DNA of 64,000 bases. It comes from Actinotalea sp. JY-7876. Lineage in GTDB: Bacteria > Actinomycetota > Actinomycetes > Actinomycetales > Cellulomonadaceae. The notes below the pieces were generated by a model, which saw only the letters and a list, made by a program, of their open reading frames with translations, was not told the DNA's origin and searched no databases. A program made the position numbers and the translations under genes. Shown one piece after another: positions 53,823-63,695 of this stretch (position 1 is its first letter; every line of letters starts with the position of its first letter). The stretch covers positions 186,001-250,000 of the forward strand of contig NZ_CP059493.1 in assembly GCF_014042015.1 (NCBI RefSeq), in the 5' to 3' direction.

Positions 53823-56299
53823 GCCTCGAGGCTGTGCTCGGGCGCGACCGGCGCGTCCTCGGGGTCGCGGGGCGCACGCCCGGCGCCGACCTGCAGCAGC
53901 CAGCCGGCGCAGATGCTGATGAGCAGCGGCACCGCGAGCGAGACGCCGATCGCGGGGATCACGATCCCCGAGTCGTTGACGGCGAAGCCGATGCCGAGCG
54001 TCACGCCGAGCGCGATGAGGCCGGGCCGCAGCATGGGCGCCTCGGTGCCGAGCGTCGAGAGCGGCTCGCCCGCGGTGAGCCAGGCGAAGACGCCGCCGTC
54101 GGGTGCCGTCGCGGCGCCGCGCAGGGGGCGCACGAGCACGAGCACGACGAGCGCGATGCCGGCCAGGGCGAGCACCGTGAGCCACGTCCCGCCCAGGTTG
54201 GCGAGGTTCTGCGCCAGCTTGCGCGCCACGACGCCGCCGAGGCCGCCGTCGAGCACCGTGTCGACGAAGCGGCCCAGGTGCGTCCGGTCGTCGGCCGGGC
54301 GCAGCCAGTCGACGACGGCGAAGCCGGTGACGACGAGCACGCCCGCGCCGAGCACGCCGACGAGCCGCCACCAGGACAGCCGCACGCCCGCCGCGAGCAG
54401 GGCGAGCACCGCGAACCCCGGGACGAGCGCGGGCGGGCCGCCGAAGTCGCTGCCGAGCCCCGGCATGCCGTCGAGCACCGTCGCGGTGATCCCGATGACG
54501 GCGACCACGAGGGCGGCCAGGCGGCGCCGGCCCGCGCGCACGAGGGGATCGGCCAGGACCACCGCGGAGAGCAGCGTCGCGGCGGCGAAGAGCGAGAACG
54601 CCGTGTTGTTGAAGCCGTAGAACCGCCCGGCGACGACCGGCTGCACGCCCATGGGCGCGGACACCTGCAGGGGCGCCCCGAAGACGACGTCGACCGCGAT
54701 GACCAGCGCGGTCGCGCCGGCGACCACGCCGGCCGGGGCGAGGATCGGGCGGCGCCAGCGGGGGAGCAGCGCGAGCGCGCTCACCACCGCGATCCACGCC
54801 GCGATGACACCCGTGAGCGCCCAGCCCGACGAGGGGGCGCGCCACCACGGCACGAGGTTGGCCAGGATGCTCGCGACGGGCAGGGACCCCACCGCGATGC
54901 CCGCCATGCGCAGCCCCTGCAGCACCACGCGCGGCCGCGTGCCGACGGCGGACACGACGCGGGCGGCCGCGCGGCCGGGCAGGCGCGCCGCCGCGCGCGA
55001 GAGCGCCCCGAGGGCGCGCGTGTTCAGGCCGAGCGTCACGAGCAGGTAGAGCACGAGGTTCGAGACGATGAGCAGCGTGTAGAACCGCGGCGTCACGGGG
55101 CGGACCGCCACCGAGTGCTGGTCGATGTCCAGCACGGCCGTGAGCCGGGCGTTGGCGCTGTCCGGCCCCGGGACCGGTACGACCGGGGCGCCGACCAGGG
55201 CCCCGGCGGGGGCGTCGTCCGTGATGCCGAGCGCCGCGAGCACCGTCGGGGTGAGGTCCGTCGCCTGGATCATCCCGGGCTGCCGCGTGGAGCGGGAGCC
55301 CAGCAGGGAGTCGCCGTAGGTCTGCCCGCCCGGCGCCGGCCCGATCGCGGCGGCCAGCTGCATGCGGGCGCGCGTGCCGGAGTCCGCGAGGGAGACCAGG
55401 AGCACCGTGACGTCGCGGTCGCTCGCGCGGATGCCGGCCAGCACCGCGCCGACCCGCTCGTCCACGGGCCGGACCTGCTCGGGCCGGGTGGGCTCGGTGA
55501 TGACGTCCGGGCCGTCGGGCTCCTCGCCGGTGGGCGCCGGCTCGTCCGCGCCCTCGCCGTCCCCCGCGCCGGTCTCGTCGTCCGTGCCCGCCGTCGGCTG
55601 GGCCAGCGGCTCGGCGCGGGGCGCGGTCGCGCGGCCCGTGTCACGGACCGCGCCGACGTCGACGACCACGAGGTCGGCGGTGCCCAGCGCCGTGCGCACG
55701 TCGGTGCGCAGCTGCGCCGGGTCGGACGGGCGCGGCGTGTACGGCACGCTCAGCGTGCCGTCCCCGTCCGCGAGCGCGATCGCGGCGCCCGGTCCGATCG
55801 CCGCCGCGGGCGTGCCGGCGGCGGCCAGCGTGTCGCCGAGCAGGCCCAGGCGGGGGTCGTAGTCCTCGAGCTCGGCCGACTCGACGTAGTCGGCCCAGCC
55901 GCGCACCTGGCCCTCGGGCGAGGGGTTGACCAGGGTGCGGCACTCGCCGTACGCGGTCCCGGGCAGGTCCGCGGCACGTGCCCCCGCCGAGAGGGCGAGC
56001 CACCCGTCGGCGGGGCACGCCGAGGACCTGACGCTGCGGGCCGCGAGGGTCCCGATCGAGGCGGTGCGGGACACGTCCCACAGGGCCGGCGTCGACAGCG
56101 TGTGGACGTCGTCCCAGCGCAGGCCGGCCGTGCCGATCACGACCACGGCGTGGCCGCGGCCGGCGTCGGCCGCCGCGTCGTCGCTCGCCGCCCGGTCGGT
56201 CGCCGCGACGGCCGTCGGTGCCCCGGTGGGGCCCAGGACGAGCGTCAGCGCCGCCCCGACGGCGGCCAGGACGGCGCGGGCACGGGTAGGACGCAGCAC
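53819..56299 (-). CDS. Large membrane protein with alkaline-phosphatase-like ectodomain
   Basis: 826 residues. A signal sequence (residues ~8-33) is followed by an outside domain (~50-375) with VVVIGTAGLRWDDV, SACPADGWLALSAGARA, DLVVVDVGAVRDTG, VTVLLVSLADSG and GMIQATDLTPTVLAALGI; the order recalls the alkaline-phosphatase/phosphodiesterase superfamily, though metal ligands are not clearly kept. After RFYTLLIVSNLVLYLLV come about ten helices (~400-805). I know this protein type in actinobacteria without an assigned role. The acidic loop at ~235-265 (TGAGDGEGADEPAP) is low complexity. It leads the MFS gene in one operon. Confidence 0.75.
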   Translation of the reverse strand: MLRPTRARAVLAAVGAALTLVLGPTGAPTAVAATDRAASDDAAADAGRGHAVVVIGTAGLRWDDVHTLSTPALWDVSRTASIGTLAARSVRSSACPADGWLALSAGARAADLPGTAYGECRTLVNPSPEGQVRGWADYVESAELEDYDPRLGLLGDTLAAAGTPAAAIGPGAAIALADGDGTLSVPYTPRPSDPAQLRTDVRTALGTADLVVVDVGAVRDTGRATAPRAEPLAQPTAGTDDETGAGDGEGADEPAPTGEEPDGPDVITEPTRPEQVRPVDERVGAVLAGIRASDRDVTVLLVSLADSGTRARMQLAAAIGPAPGGQTYGDSLLGSRSTRQPGMIQATDLTPTVLAALGITDDAPAGALVGAPVVPVPGPDSANARLTAVLDIDQHSVAVRPVTPRFYTLLIVSNLVLYLLVTLGLNTRALGALSRAAARLPGRAAARVVSAVGTRPRVVLQGLRMAGIAVGSLPVASILANLVPWWRAPSSGWALTGVIAAWIAVVSALALLPRWRRPILAPAGVVAGATALVIAVDVVFGAPLQVSAPMGVQPVVAGRFYGFNNTAFSLFAAATLLSAVVLADPLVRAGRRRLAALVVAVIGITATVLDGMPGLGSDFGGPPALVPGFAVLALLAAGVRLSWWRLVGVLGAGVLVVTGFAVVDWLRPADDRTHLGRFVDTVLDGGLGGVVARKLAQNLANLGGTWLTVLALAGIALVVLVLVRPLRGAATAPDGGVFAWLTAGEPLSTLGTEAPMLRPGLIALGVTLGIGFAVNDSGIVIPAIGVSLAVPLLISICAGWLLQVGAGRAPRDPEDAPVAPEHSLEA

Positions 56300-56333
56300 G
56301 CGGTCAGCCTACGGGCGCACTACGCTGCCGCCG

Positions 56334-57302
56334 ATGAGCACGCACGGCACGGCCCAGCCGCTCCCGCCCCTGCGCTACGCCTACCTCGGCCCGGCGGGCA
56401 CGTTCACCGAGTCCGCGCTGCGCCAGGTCGCGGCGCCGCAGGACGCGGTCTACCTCCCGCAGGTCGACGTCGTCTCGGCGATCGAGGCCGTGCGCGCGGG
56501 GGACGCGGACCGCGCCGTCGTCGCGATCGAGAGCTCCGTCGAGGGCGGCGTCAACGCGGTCCTGGACACCCTCGCGACCGGTGAGCCGCTGGTGATCCTG
56601 CGCGAGATGCTCGTGCCCGTCGGCTTCGTGCTCGCCGCGCGCGCCGCCACGCCGCTCTCCGCGATCCGCCGCATCTCCGCGCACCCGCACGCGTGGGCCC
56701 AGTGCCGAAAGTGGCTCGCGGCGAACCTGCCCGGCGTCGTGCACGTGCCCGCGACGTCGAACACCGCGCCGGCGGCCCTCCTGGCCGAGCCGGGCGAGGC
56801 GCTCGGGTTCGACGCGGCGCTCGTGCCGCCGCCCGCCGTCGGGCACTACGGGCTCGTCCCGCTCGCCGAGGCCGTGGCCGACAACCCGCACGCGGTCACG
56901 CGCTTCGTCCTGGTGGGCCGGCCCGGTGCCGTGCCGCCGCGCACGGGCGCCGACAAGACCACGCTCGTGGTGCACCTGCCGAGCAACCGGGCGGGTGCGC
57001 TGCTGGAGATGCTCGAGCAGCTCGCGACGCGTGGCGTGAACCTCTCGCGGATCGAGTCGCGGCCCATCGGGGACGCGCTCGGCCGGTACTCCTTCTCGAT
57101 GGACGCCGAGGGGCACGTCGAGGACGAGCGCATGGCGGAGGCCCTCATGGGCCTGCACCGGGTGTGCCCGCACGTGCGGTTCCTCGGCTCGTACCCGCGC
57201 GTGGACGCGCCGCTCGGCGACGTGCGCCCCGGCACGTCCGACGCCGACTTCGCCGCGGCGCGCACCTGGGTGGCCCGCCTGCGCGAGGGCCACACCGACT
57301 GA
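56334..57302 (+). CDS. pheA: Prephenate dehydratase
   Basis: 322 residues. The catalytic part (~13-205) has YAYLGPAGTFTESALRQV, VVAIESSVEGGVNAVLDTL and NPHAVTRFVLVG, whose TRF motif contains the catalytic Thr. The C-terminal ACT domain (~218-295) has LVVHLPSNRAGALLEMLEQLATRGVNLSRIESRPI, the phenylalanine-binding ESRP site, so feedback inhibition is expected. It converts prephenate to phenylpyruvate for phenylalanine synthesis. It is divergent from the membrane-protein gene at 56299, with 34 bp between, and convergent with the kinase-like gene. Confidence 0.95.
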   Translation: MSTHGTAQPLPPLRYAYLGPAGTFTESALRQVAAPQDAVYLPQVDVVSAIEAVRAGDADRAVVAIESSVEGGVNAVLDTLATGEPLVILREMLVPVGFVLAARAATPLSAIRRISAHPHAWAQCRKWLAANLPGVVHVPATSNTAPAALLAEPGEALGFDAALVPPPAVGHYGLVPLAEAVADNPHAVTRFVLVGRPGAVPPRTGADKTTLVVHLPSNRAGALLEMLEQLATRGVNLSRIESRPIGDALGRYSFSMDAEGHVEDERMAEALMGLHRVCPHVRFLGSYPRVDAPLGDVRPGTSDADFAAARTWVARLREGHTD

Positions 57303-57311
57303 CCGGCGGGA

Positions 57312-57352
57312 CGGGGACCGCTGCTCCCGGCAGCCGGGAGTGGAGGTCCCCG
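57312..57352. terminator. Nested hairpin between convergent genes
   Basis: Outer arms CGGGGACC (57312-57319) and GGTCCCCG (57345-57352) enclose an inner hairpin CTCCCGG-CAG-CCGGGAG (57324-57340). It lies between pheA and the convergent kinase-like gene and may end both transcripts. Confidence 0.7.
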
Positions 57353-57367
57353 ATCGTCGACCGGTGC

Positions 57368-58558
57368 TCAGCCGCCGTCGACCCGGACGACCAGCGCGTG
57401 CTTCTCGACCCGCGCGGCGACCTCGAGGACCTCGCCGATCGTGTCGCCGTCGACCTGGACCGGCTGCGGCTCGCGCGAGCGGGCGCGGGCCTGGCGGACG
57501 CGGTGGTGGTCGATCTTCCCGATCTTGTTGGGCAGGTCGTTCGACATGCCGAAGCGCTGCATGGCGACCTCGCCCAGCAGCTGCGTCCAGCCCGCCAGGC
57601 CCGCGCGGGTGTCGATCTCGCCGATGTCCATCCAGCCGTCGTCGATCGTGGCGTCGGGCAGCAGCGTGATCCCGCCCGGGAGGCGTCCGACGTTGCCGAA
57701 GAGCAGGCTGCGCAGGCGCACCCGCCGCCACGGCCCGTCGTCGTAGGAGAGCTCCAGGCGCATCCGCCCGCCGCGCAGGTGCCGCAGGGCGGAGACGAAG
57801 TAGGCCAGCCAGCCGACCTTGGCCTTGAGGTCCTCGTCGGCGTCGCCGACGAGTGCGGCGTCGAACCCGATGCCGGCGATGACGAGGAAGATGTGGTCGC
57901 GCGGGAGCGCGCGGGCGCCCCGCGGCTTCCCGTGCGGTGCGACGGCCTCCGGGTCGGCCTCGGCGATGTCGTCGCTCACGCCCGCCTCGTCGTTGACCAC
58001 GGTGAGCCAGCCGACGTCGATGCTCCGGTCCTCGCCCGTCAGGGCGATGCGCAGGAGGGCGTCGATGTCGTCGAGGGGCATGTCCAGGTTCCGCGCGAGC
58101 AGGTTGCCGGTGCCCTGCGGGACGATCGCCATCGAGCAGCCCGTGCCGACGAGGCCCTCCGCCACGGCGCGCACGGTGCCGTCGCCGCCCACGGCCACCA
58201 CGACCTTGGCGCCCTTCTCGACCGCCTCGCGCGCCTGGCCGATGCCGGGGTCGTCCTCCGTGGTGTCGAACCACATCGGCTCGGGCAGGTAGCGCGCGGC
58301 GCACGCCTGGACGGCGGCGTCGCGCAGCTCGGGCACGCCGGGCTTGGTGGGGTTGGCGACGAAGGCGACGAGCGTGTGGGCCGCGTCCGTCTCCTCCGTG
58401 GCGGCGGACCCCTCGCTCCCCGGGCCCGCGATCGACGGCTTCATCGCGACGCCGTGCCCGACGAGCGCGCGCCGGTTCTGCAGGGCGACGACCAGCGCGG
58501 CGAGGGCGAGGAGCGCGACGGCGACGACGGCGAGCACGAGCCACGCGTCTGCTGTCAT
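57368..58558 (-). CDS. Diacylglycerol/lipid kinase family protein
   Basis: 396 residues from ATG 58558. An N-terminal membrane helix ([21 protein letters not shown]) precedes a DAGK catalytic domain: [28 protein letters not shown] with the nucleotide-binding GGDGT motif, [21 protein letters not shown] and [11 protein letters not shown]. Members phosphorylate diacylglycerol or related lipids, or act in phosphatidylinositol mannoside paths. A ~20-residue acidic insert lies near 200-220. It is divergent from serS. Confidence 0.9.
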   Translation of the reverse strand: MTADAWLVLAVVAVALLALAALVVALQNRRALVGHGVAMKPSIAGPGSEGSAATEETDAAHTLVAFVANPTKPGVPELRDAAVQACAARYLPEPMWFDTTEDDPGIGQAREAVEKGAKVVVAVGGDGTVRAVAEGLVGTGCSMAIVPQGTGNLLARNLDMPLDDIDALLRIALTGEDRSIDVGWLTVVNDEAGVSDDIAEADPEAVAPHGKPRGARALPRDHIFLVIAGIGFDAALVGDADEDLKAKVGWLAYFVSALRHLRGGRMRLELSYDDGPWRRVRLRSLLFGNVGRLPGGITLLPDATIDDGWMDIGEIDTRAGLAGWTQLLGEVAMQRFGMSNDLPNKIGKIDHHRVRQARARSREPQPVQVDGDTIGEVLEVAARVEKHALVVRVDGG

Positions 58559-58631
58559 GGCTGAACCGTACGGCCGTGGGCCCACCCGCGCTCGGGTGGG
58601 GCTTGCCCGCGCCGCTGGGTACCCTCGTCGG

Positions 58632-59927
58632 GTGATCGACCTGCGCCTCCTGAGGGACAACCCCGACGCCGTCCGCACGAGCCAGAGGCTGCGCGGTGAC
58701 GACCCGTCCCTGGTCGACACGGTGCTCGAGCTCGACGCCCGACGGCGGTCCGCGCTGACCGACTTCGAGCGGCTGCGCGCCGAGCAGAAGTCGCTCGGCA
58801 AGGAGGTCGCGCGGGCCACGGGCGACGCCAAGGCGGAGCTGCTCGCGCGCGCCAAGGGCCTCGCCGAGCAGGTCAAGGCGCTCCAGGCCGACGCCGACGC
58901 GGCCGCCGCCGAGCTCGACCGGGTCGTCTCGCGCATCGGCAACGTCGTGCACGACGGCGTCCCGGCGGGCGGCGAGGACGACTACGTCGTCCTCAAGCAC
59001 GTCGGCACGCCGCGCGACCTCGCGGCCGAGTACGGCGACGACTTCCGGGTGCGCGACCACCTGGAGCTGGGCGAGCTGCTGGGGGCGATCGACACCGAGC
59101 GCGGCGCCAAGGTCTCGGGCGCGCGCTTCTACTTCCTCACGGGCATCGGCGCGCGCCTCGAGCTCGCGCTGCTCAACGCCGCGATGGACCGCGCGCTGGC
59201 CGCCGGCTTCACCCCGATGATCACGCCCACGCTGGTCAAGCCCGAGGTCATGGCTGGCACGGGGTACCTCGGCGCGCACGCGGACGAGGTGTACCGCCTC
59301 GAGGCGGACGACCTCTACCTCGTCGGGACCTCCGAGGTGGCGCTCGCGGGCTACCACGCGGACGAGATCCTCGACCTGTCGGGCGGTCCGCGCCGTTACG
59401 CCGGCTGGTCGGCCTGCTACCGGCGCGAGGCCGGGTCGTACGGCAAGGACACGCGCGGCATCATCCGCGTGCACCAGTTCCACAAGGTCGAGATGTTCGC
59501 CTACGTCAGCGCCGAGGACTCGCAGGCCGAGCACGAGCGGCTGCTCGCGATGGAGGAGGAGATGCTCGCCCTCGTCGAGCTGCCCTACCGCGTCATCGAC
59601 ACCGCCGCCGGCGACCTGGGTTCGAGCGCCGCGCGCAAGTTCGACTGCGAGGCCTGGCTGCCGAGCCAGCAGCGCTGGCTCGAGCTCACCTCGACGTCGG
59701 ACTGCACCACGTTCCAGGCGCGGCGACTCGGCGTGCGCGAGCGCACGGCCGAGGGCGACACGCGCCCGGTGGCGACGCTCAACGGGACGCTCGGCACCAC
59801 GCGCTGGATCGTCGCGCTGCTCGAGAACCACCAGCAGGCCGACGGCTCGGTGCGCGTGCCGCAGGGGCTGCGGCCCTACCTCGGCGGGCTCGAGGTCCTG
59901 CACCCCACCGGCGCGGTCGGGGCATGA
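58632..59927 (+). CDS. serS: Seryl-tRNA synthetase
   Basis: 431 residues from a GTG start ([14 protein letters not shown]). An antiparallel coiled-coil arm (~30-105, [26 protein letters not shown] and on) reaches the tRNA long arm. Class II motifs follow: motif 1 near [34 protein letters not shown], motif 2 in [26 protein letters not shown], and motif 3 [35 protein letters not shown]. It charges tRNA-Ser. Its stop overlaps the HAD gene start by 4 bp. Confidence 0.97.
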   Translation: MIDLRLLRDNPDAVRTSQRLRGDDPSLVDTVLELDARRRSALTDFERLRAEQKSLGKEVARATGDAKAELLARAKGLAEQVKALQADADAAAAELDRVVSRIGNVVHDGVPAGGEDDYVVLKHVGTPRDLAAEYGDDFRVRDHLELGELLGAIDTERGAKVSGARFYFLTGIGARLELALLNAAMDRALAAGFTPMITPTLVKPEVMAGTGYLGAHADEVYRLEADDLYLVGTSEVALAGYHADEILDLSGGPRRYAGWSACYRREAGSYGKDTRGIIRVHQFHKVEMFAYVSAEDSQAEHERLLAMEEEMLALVELPYRVIDTAAGDLGSSAARKFDCEAWLPSQQRWLELTSTSDCTTFQARRLGVRERTAEGDTRPVATLNGTLGTTRWIVALLENHQQADGSVRVPQGLRPYLGGLEVLHPTGAVGA

Positions 59928-60739
59928 CGCGTCCGGACCTCGACGGGCAGGCCCGGCTCGTCGCGCTCGACCTCGACGGCACGCTGCTGACCTACGCGGG
60001 CGAGCTGCGGCCGGCGGTGCGCGACGCCGTCGTCGCCGTGCGCGAGGCGGGCCACCACGTCGTGCTCGCGACCGGTCGCTCGCTCCACGCGACGACGCCC
60101 GTCGCGGCCGAGCTGGGCCTGGAGCACGGCTGGATCGTGTGCTCGAACGGCTCGGTGACGGCGCGGCTCGACCCCGACGCGCCCGACGGCGTCGAGCTCG
60201 ACGAGGTCGTCACCTTCGACCCCGGCCCGGTGCTGCGGCTCATGGCCGCCGAGTTCCCGGACGCCTACTTCGCGGTCGAGGAGGTGGGCACGGGGTTCCG
60301 CATGAACAAGCTGTTCCCCGAGGGGGAGCTGTCCGGGCAGCACGACGTCGTGCACCTCGACGAGCTGACCTCGCGGCACGTGACGCGCCTGATCGTGCGC
60401 AGCCCGGGCCACACCAGCCAGGAGTTCCACGACCTCGTCGCCCACCTCGGCCTCGCCGACGTGACGTACGCGATCGGCTGGACGGCGTGGATGGACGTCG
60501 CACCCCAGGGCGTGACCAAGGCCAGCGCGCTCGAGCGGGTGCGGACCCGGCTCGGCGTCGGCCCGGACCGCACCCTCGCGCTCGGCGACGGCAGCAACGA
60601 CGTCGACATGCTGCGCTGGGCGGCGCACGGGGTCGCCATGGGCCACGCCGAGATCCCGGTGCAGGAGGCCGCCGACGCGGTCACGGGCACGGTCGAGGAC
60701 GAGGGCGCCGTGCCGGTCCTGAGGTCGCTGCTCGTCTGA
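59924..60739 (+). CDS. Cof-type HAD hydrolase
   Basis: 271 residues. HAD motif I is LDLDGTLL, with motif II Thr in [11 protein letters not shown], motif III Lys in [11 protein letters not shown] and motif [15 protein letters not shown]. The C2 cap between motifs II and III (~85-195) is of the Cof/YbiV kind, acting on sugar phosphates or small phosphorylated metabolites. It is coupled to serS by an ATGA overlap; a serS-HAD pair is common in actinobacteria. A 20-bp tandem repeat follows the stop. Confidence 0.92.
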   Translation: MTRPDLDGQARLVALDLDGTLLTYAGELRPAVRDAVVAVREAGHHVVLATGRSLHATTPVAAELGLEHGWIVCSNGSVTARLDPDAPDGVELDEVVTFDPGPVLRLMAAEFPDAYFAVEEVGTGFRMNKLFPEGELSGQHDVVHLDELTSRHVTRLIVRSPGHTSQEFHDLVAHLGLADVTYAIGWTAWMDVAPQGVTKASALERVRTRLGVGPDRTLALGDGSNDVDMLRWAAHGVAMGHAEIPVQEAADAVTGTVEDEGAVPVLRSLLV

Positions 60740-60743
60740 GCGC

Positions 60744-60783
60744 GCGTGCCGGCCGCGTGAGCCGCGTGCCGGCCGCGTGAGCC
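60744..60783. repeat. 20-bp tandem duplication after HAD gene
   Basis: Two exact copies of GCGTGCCGGCCGCGTGAGCC, directly after the HAD stop. Copies 60744-60763 and 60764-60783. Confidence 0.9.
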
Positions 60784-60845
60784 GCGGGCCGGACGGCGGA
60801 CCCACGCGGTGGACCCCCGCACCGGCCAGGGAGCAGAATCCGGCC

Positions 60846-61868
60846 ATGGCGGCAGGCATCGACGACGTGGCCCGCGCCGCCGGCGTCTCGACGGCGACGG
60901 TGTCCAGGGCGCTGCGCAACCTGCCCAACGTCACGCAGGCGACGCGCGAGCGGGTCCGCGATGCGGCCACGCAGCTGGGGTACGTCGCGTCGCCGTCGGC
61001 CGCGACCCTCGCGTCCGGCCGCACCCGGGCGATCGGCCTGATCTCGCCGTACGTCAACCGCTGGTTCTTCTCCAACGTCATCGAGGGCGCCGAGCGGACG
61101 CTGCGTGCCCACGGCTTCGACGTGCTGCTCTACACGTTCGACGGGCGCCGGCGCACGGGCCGCCCGCGCGTCGACCCGGGCGTGCTGCAGCGCCGGGTCG
61201 ACGGCGTCCTCGTCGTCGGACTGCCGCTCGACGAGGACGAGGTCGCCGGCCTCCTGGCACTCGGGCACCCCCTGGTGTGCATCGGGTGGGGAGCGGACGG
61301 CCAGGTGACCGTGCGGCTGGACGACCGCGCGACGGCCCGCGCGGCGACGCTCCACCTCGCGTGCCTGGGCCACCGCCGCATCGCCCACCTGACCGGGGCG
61401 GTCGACGACGCCGCGCCGGGCTCCGCGCCCGTGGAGCGCGCCGCCGGCTGGCGCGACGGCCTGCGGGAGGCCGGCCTGCCGCTCGACCCGGCGCTCGAGT
61501 CGCACGGCGGGTTCGACGTCGAGGGCGGCCGCGCGTCGATGCGCGCGCTGCTCGAGCGTGCGCCGGACGTCACGGCGGTGTTCGCCGCGTCCGACGAGAT
61601 CGCGATGGGCGCCTTCATGGCCCTGCGCGACGCCGGGCTCGACGTGCCGGGGGACGTCTCGGTGATCGGCATCGACGGGCACGACCTCGGTGAGCTCGTG
61701 GGCCTGACGACGATGGCGCAGCCCGCGAGCGAGCAGGGCGCCGTCGCGGCCCGCCTGGTGCTCGACATGATCGCCGGTGTCCCGGCCCCGCGGGAGACGG
61801 TCGTGCCGACCGAGCTCGTGCTGCGCCGGTCCACCGGGCCGGTGCCCGCCGCGCGGCGAGCCCGCTGA
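60846..61868 (+). CDS. LacI-family transcriptional regulator
   Basis: 340 residues. The helix-turn-helix is IDDVARAAGVSTATVSRALRNLPNV at residues ~5-29, with SPSAATLASGRTRAIGLISPYVNRWFF linking to the ligand domain, which ends LVLRRSTGP. It lies upstream of the alpha-glucoside-type importer on the same strand. A perfect TGCAAGCGCTTGCA palindrome between them is its likely operator. Similarity to AglR/MalR-type regulators fits control by maltose-like sugars; the real inducer is not known. Confidence 0.93.
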   Translation: MAAGIDDVARAAGVSTATVSRALRNLPNVTQATRERVRDAATQLGYVASPSAATLASGRTRAIGLISPYVNRWFFSNVIEGAERTLRAHGFDVLLYTFDGRRRTGRPRVDPGVLQRRVDGVLVVGLPLDEDEVAGLLALGHPLVCIGWGADGQVTVRLDDRATARAATLHLACLGHRRIAHLTGAVDDAAPGSAPVERAAGWRDGLREAGLPLDPALESHGGFDVEGGRASMRALLERAPDVTAVFAASDEIAMGAFMALRDAGLDVPGDVSVIGIDGHDLGELVGLTTMAQPASEQGAVAARLVLDMIAGVPAPRETVVPTELVLRRSTGPVPAARRAR

Positions 61869-61924
61869 CGCCTGCGCGCGCCCGATTCGTGCCGCCTCGT
61901 CCCGTGCACAGGCGTGGACGGCAC

Positions 61925-61938
61925 CTGGACCGGTCCCA
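61925..61938. promoter_or_regulatory. GGACCGGTCC-centred palindrome
   Basis: CTGGACCGGTCCCA contains a perfect 10-bp palindrome and shares ACCGGTCCCA with the elements at 22490 and 22546 upstream of the GH81 gene. It lies 176 bp before the binding-protein ATG. Whether it is bound by a regulator is unknown. Confidence 0.35.
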
Positions 61939-62008
61939 TCGGGCCATGTTGCCGAATCGTTACCCCCTTGTGGCACGGCCGAGGCCCTACGGGGTTGCCG
62001 GGCCGCGG

Positions 62009-62022
62009 TGCAAGCGCTTGCA
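62009..62022. promoter_or_regulatory. LacI-type operator, perfect palindrome
   Basis: TGCAAGCGCTTGCA is fully symmetric around CG, the classic form of LacI-family operators. It lies 92 bp upstream of the binding-protein ATG and 140 bp after the regulator gene's stop. Confidence 0.85.
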
Positions 62023-62113
62023 TGGCCGGTGGTGCCCAGCGCAGCGCAGCCCCACTGTCGCTGCTGGGCCGCACGGGGGACGCCAGTCCCACGACGACGT
62101 GGAGGAATCGCTG

Positions 62114-63520
62114 ATGATCAGCACCAGGAAGAGCCGCAACTTCGCGGCCGCCACGGCCGGGGTCTTCACCCTGGCCATCACGCTGGCCGCGTGTACGCCA
62201 CCCCCCTCCGACGAGGGCGACGGCGGCGACGGTGACGGCGGCGGCGGAGAGGTCGCCGAGGGCTGCGAGGACTACGAGCAGTTCATCGAGATGGGCGACC
62301 TGGACGGCACCACCGTCGAGGTCTACACGACCATCACGGGCGACGAGGCGACCGCGCAGGAGGCCTCGTACGAGAAGTACGAGGAGTGCACCGGCTCGAC
62401 CATCGAGTACGAGGCGTCCGACGAGTTCGAGGCCCAGATCGCGGTCCGGATGCAGTCCGGCGCGGCTCCCGACATCGCCTACATCCCCCAGCCGGGCCTG
62501 CTGCAGCGCCTGGTGACGGACTTCCCCGGCGTCATCAAGCCGGCCTCCGAGGAGGTCACGGCGATGGTCGACGAGTTCTTCACGGACGAGTGGAAGGAGT
62601 ACGGCACGGTCGACGGGACCCTCTACGGCTCCCCGCTCGGCGCCAACGCCAAGTCCTTCGTCTGGTACTCCCCGAGCATGTTCGAGGAGGCCGGCTACGA
62701 GATCCCCACGACGTGGGACGACATGATCGCGCTGTCCGACCAGATCGTCGCCGACGGCGGCACGCCGTGGTGCGCGGGCATCGCGTCCGGTGACGCCACC
62801 GGCTGGCCGGCCACCGACTTCCTCGAGGACGTCGTGCTCCGCACGGCCGGCCCCGACGTCTACGACCAGTGGATCGCGCACGAGATCCCGTTCAACGACC
62901 CGCAGATCGTCGAGGCCCTCGACGCGGCCGGTGAGATCCTCAAGAACCCGGAGTACGTCAACGGCGGCCTCGGCGACGTGTCGAGCATCGCGACGACGGA
63001 CTGGGACGCCGGCGGCTTCCCGATCCTCGACGGCGAGTGCTACATGCACCGCGCGGCGAACTTCTACGGGGTCAACTGGCAGCAGGTCCGTGAGGACGTC
63101 GAGATCGCCGAGGACGGCGACGTCTTCGCGTTCTACCTGCCGAGCCAGAGCGAGACCGAGAAGCCGCTGCTCATGGCCGGCGAGTTCACGGTCGCGTTCG
63201 ACGACCGCCCCGAGGTCAACGCGTTCCACGCCTTCGTCGCCAGCGACGTGTGGGCCAACGCCAAGGCCGAGGTCTCCAACGCCGGCTGGGTGTCCGCGAA
63301 CAGCGGCCTCGACGCGTCGAAGCTCCAGTCGCCGATCGACCAGCTCTCGAACGAGCTGCTCGCCTCGGACGAGTACACCGTCCGGTTCGACGCCTCCGAC
63401 CTGATGCCCGGCCCGGTGGGCTCGGGGTCCTTCTGGACGGAGATGGTCAACTGGATCGCGAACGACAAGTCGTCCGTCGACGTCCTGACCTCCATCGAGG
63501 AGTCGTGGCCGACCGACTGA
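62114..63520 (+). CDS. Alpha-glucoside-type ABC transporter substrate-binding lipoprotein
   Basis: 468 residues with lipobox LAAC (Cys27) and an Asp/Gly-rich linker. The mature protein resembles AglE-type binders: TTVEVYTTITGDEATAQEASYEKYEECTG, APDIAYIPQPGLLQRLVTDF, YGSPLGANAKSFVWYSPSMFEEAGYEIPTTWDDM, and GECYMHRAANFYGVNW. It is expected to bind alpha-glucosides such as maltose, trehalose or sucrose; the sugar is inferred only from resemblance. A strong GGAGGA lies 8 nt before the ATG. First gene of an operon behind the LacI operator; a hairpin separates it from the permease. Confidence 0.92.
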   Translation: MISTRKSRNFAAATAGVFTLAITLAACTPPPSDEGDGGDGDGGGGEVAEGCEDYEQFIEMGDLDGTTVEVYTTITGDEATAQEASYEKYEECTGSTIEYEASDEFEAQIAVRMQSGAAPDIAYIPQPGLLQRLVTDFPGVIKPASEEVTAMVDEFFTDEWKEYGTVDGTLYGSPLGANAKSFVWYSPSMFEEAGYEIPTTWDDMIALSDQIVADGGTPWCAGIASGDATGWPATDFLEDVVLRTAGPDVYDQWIAHEIPFNDPQIVEALDAAGEILKNPEYVNGGLGDVSSIATTDWDAGGFPILDGECYMHRAANFYGVNWQQVREDVEIAEDGDVFAFYLPSQSETEKPLLMAGEFTVAFDDRPEVNAFHAFVASDVWANAKAEVSNAGWVSANSGLDASKLQSPIDQLSNELLASDEYTVRFDASDLMPGPVGSGSFWTEMVNWIANDKSSVDVLTSIEESWPTD

Positions 63521-63538
63521 TCGGCTGACGGCACCACA

Positions 63539-63580
63539 CCGGGAGCAGGGACCCACCACCAGGTAGGTCCCTGCTTCCGG
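63539..63580. terminator. Hairpin between binding-protein and permease genes
   Basis: A 15-bp stem with one G:T pair, left arm 63539-63553 (CCGGGAGCAGGGACC), right arm 63566-63580, loop 12 nt. Such a hairpin after a binding-protein gene often lets that mRNA part outlast the rest, lowering permease levels; that is inference. Confidence 0.7.
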
Positions 63581-63695
63581 GTGCGGGGTCCCCGGCTCTT
63601 GCCCCCGCGCCCGCGGAGGAGGACGGTCGGGGCACGCGTCATGACGGCTGGGTCGAGCGCGCTGCTGCGCCGGCCGTGAACTGCGGAGGTAGCGG

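Noticed and set aside
61889-62113. N-terminal extension of the alpha-glucoside binding protein
   Set aside because: It would run through the palindromic operator and place the lipoprotein signal inside the protein. The ATG at 62114 has a strong GGAGGA site.
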